DNA of 64,000 bases from an uncultured Flavobacteriales bacterium (GTDB lineage: Bacteria > Bacteroidota > Bacteroidia > Flavobacteriales_D > Crocinitomicaceae). The notes beneath the pieces are model-generated. The model made no database searches, was not told the DNA's origin, and saw nothing but the letters and a program-made list of their open reading frames with translations. Positions within the stretch are counted from its first letter, which is position 1; every line of letters starts with the position of its first letter. Location: NCBI GenBank assembly GCA_943789205.1, contig CALSTG010000001.1, forward strand, positions 544,160 through 608,159. The letters run 5' to 3'. The position numbers and the translations under genes were made by a program. This document shows, in pieces, positions 62,581-64,000 of the stretch.

Positions 62581-63642
62581 ATGAAAAAAACAATCATTTT
62601 CGGAACACTCCTGTTTACATTATTGAGCTGTGCCGAAACAGAAACAAAAGATTCTGAAAAAGAAGAAAATAAAAAGACATCTGCATTGTTGCCTTTAGTT
62701 CGCTCAGCGAAAGTACAAAACACAAGTTTTAACCATAAAATTTCAATTCAGGGTAATATAGAGACTGCTCAAGATATTCTTATTAACTCAGAGATGTCAG
62801 GAATGATTGAAAACGTTGCAGTTTCAGCAGGAGATCAAGTCAAAGCAGGAGCTATTTTACTGACTATGGATGCCGCCATTTTAAATGCCAATATTAGAGA
62901 GCTAAAGTCACAGTTGGAATTTGCTCAATATATGCTCGGCCAACAAGAAAAATTATTTGAACAAAATCTCGGTTCAGAATTCGATAAAAAAAGTGCGGAA
63001 AATCAAGTGAATTCACTTGAAGCAAAACTAAATACAATGGAAGTCCAGCTTTCAAAAATGATTGTCCGTGCACCCTTTAGTGGTACAATTGATCAGGTTT
63101 ATGCAAAAACAGGTCAGCTTTCCGGTCCTCAAATGCCTTTGATGAGGCTTGTAAATATGTCAAATACTGAGGTAGTAGCATCGGTCTCTGAAAAACACTT
63201 TAAAAGCATAAAAAAAGGAACCAAATTAACCGTTAATTTTCCAAATTATCAACTTGATCCGATTGCCACAAAAGTATCTAGTGTTGGGAGCTACATTGAA
63301 CCGACCAATAGAACCTTTACAATTCGCGCTGATATCATGAACAAAATCGGTTTAATGCCAAATATGCTTACAGAACTTGAAATAATGGATTTCGAAATTG
63401 AGTCAGGACTTGTAATACCATCTAAAAGTATATTGAAAAATGCTAAAAGTGAAGACTATATATGGGTACTTGAACCGGCTAAAAAAGAAAGCTTCAGTGT
63501 TCAGCAGGTATTTATCAATAAATTAAAAGCTTATGATGGTCAAGCACTTATTGAACAAAACGATTTGATTAAAGAGGGCGCTTTAATTATTGAAGGTGGT
63601 GCAAGAGGTATTACTAAAAAGGATTTGGTTAGAATCAAGTAA
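62581..63642 (+). CDS. RND efflux periplasmic adaptor, lipoprotein
   Basis: 353 aa. Lipobox TLLSCAETE at ~14-22. A barrel-sandwich (biotinyl-lipoyl-like) region (SGMIENVAVSAGDQVKAGAIL), a coiled-coil hairpin (~95-150) and a beta-barrel (RAPFSGTIDQVYAKTGQL) match MexA/AcrA adaptors. It bridges the RND pump to the TolC channel. Confidence 0.92.
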   Translation: MKKTIIFGTLLFTLLSCAETETKDSEKEENKKTSALLPLVRSAKVQNTSFNHKISIQGNIETAQDILINSEMSGMIENVAVSAGDQVKAGAILLTMDAAILNANIRELKSQLEFAQYMLGQQEKLFEQNLGSEFDKKSAENQVNSLEAKLNTMEVQLSKMIVRAPFSGTIDQVYAKTGQLSGPQMPLMRLVNMSNTEVVASVSEKHFKSIKKGTKLTVNFPNYQLDPIATKVSSVGSYIEPTNRTFTIRADIMNKIGLMPNMLTELEIMDFEIESGLVIPSKSILKNAKSEDYIWVLEPAKKESFSVQQVFINKLKAYDGQALIEQNDLIKEGALIIEGGARGITKKDLVRIK

Positions 63643-63652
63643 CATATAAAAC

Positions 63653-64000
63653 ATGAGTAATTTTAAAGGATTCGGCTTAACAACATTATCGGTTAAAAAC
63701 ACAAAAACAGTGTTTTTAATTGCAATTGTTATTGTTATTGGGGGTATGCTTGCCTATCAATCTATGCCCAAGGAAAATTTCCCAGAATTAAAAATTCCAG
63801 AGATCTATATAGGAATCGCGAAGCCAGGTTCCTCTCCACAATACATGTCTGAGAAAATATCCCAGTCAATTGAGAAAGAAATAGGTGGCATCAAACTGGT
63901 TGATGAAATTAATTCCAACTCCGTGCACGGTTACACAACTATTCGTGTAAAATTTGACTTTAAAATGCCCGTTGATGAGGCCTTACAAAAGGTGAAAGAT
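63653..64000 (+). CDS. RND-family efflux permease, N-terminal part
   Basis: 116 codons visible, cut by the window end. TM1 (VFLIAIVIVIGGMLAY) is followed by the porter-domain start MPKENFPELKIPEIYIGIAKPGSSPQYMSEKISQSIEKEIGGI, typical of the AcrB/MdtB superfamily. It is the inner-membrane proton/drug antiporter of the tripartite pump, 10 bp after the adaptor. Confidence 0.9.
   Translation, partial: MSNFKGFGLTTLSVKNTKTVFLIAIVIVIGGMLAYQSMPKENFPELKIPEIYIGIAKPGSSPQYMSEKISQSIEKEIGGIKLVDEINSNSVHGYTTIRVKFDFKMPVDEALQKVKD

Overview
The window looks like a 64 kb stretch of core chromosome from a low-GC member of the Bacteroidota, most likely a Flavobacteriales relative. The evidence is as follows. Several proteins carry type IX secretion (T9SS) sorting domains, and there are DUF1573, DUF2911, DUF5686-like and DUF6427-like proteins. 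Genes lack Shine-Dalgarno sequences, and many promoters carry the Bacteroidota -7 box TAnnTTTG. I see no prophage, transposase, CRISPR array or rRNA operon.

Layout. 1-2.9 kb: end of a T9SS type B protein, a FISUMP-domain protein, an outer-membrane barrel, a sirtuin and tRNA-Val(GAC). 3-5.3 kb: an SPFH-domain protein with an apparent 3' frameshift, and dnaA. 5.5-10.4 kb: thioesterase, hutG-like and hutF (histidine breakdown), and a membrane-anchored patatin. 10.5-15.7 kb: SirB1-like protein, pepT, holA, rsmE, folA and thyA. 15.8-21.4 kb: unpartnered histidine kinase, ferredoxin-NADP reductase-like flavoprotein, aldo/keto reductase, EamA transporter and DUF2911 protein. 21.5-27.6 kb: gpsA, aspartate kinase, feoA, feoB and a tiny Feo-associated protein, then two DUF1573 genes with a terminator-like hairpin inside the second. 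27.5-33 kb: GxGYxYP/T9SS protein, rny, zapA, coiled-coil protein, tsaB and a response regulator.

33-34.6 kb is the most unusual region. Between an unpartnered PhoB-type regulator and an alkaline phosphatase lie five tandem units on the minus strand. Each has TGCAAC-N17-CGTC (an ECF-sigma-type promoter layout), about 30-40 nt of body, and a hairpin followed by a U-run. I read them as five tandem ECF-dependent small RNAs.

34.6-50.5 kb: phosphatase, class III aminotransferase, metF, kmo, queG, ruvB, HAD phosphatase, a lipoprotein gene interrupted by two in-frame stops, CNNM/CorC protein, purD, purQ, a DUF6427-like membrane protein, a DksA-like protein and lspA. 50.5-57.3 kb: DUF5686-like protein, lptC, TPR protein, outer-membrane protein, coaX and tRNA-Phe. 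57.3-58.7 kb: three very small secreted proteins; two carry sorting-domain-like ends, and related imperfect palindromes lie 100-125 nt upstream of each. 58.9-64 kb: lipoprotein, def, ruvX, and a TetR-TolC-adaptor-RND efflux operon cut by the window end.

A second recurrent pattern is promoter placement. In at least eight genes (10575, 11492, 15695-, 21944, 33192, 57108-, 60537-, 60638) TAnnTTTG ends exactly 4 nt before the start codon. That suggests a leaderless mRNA class and was used to choose starts.
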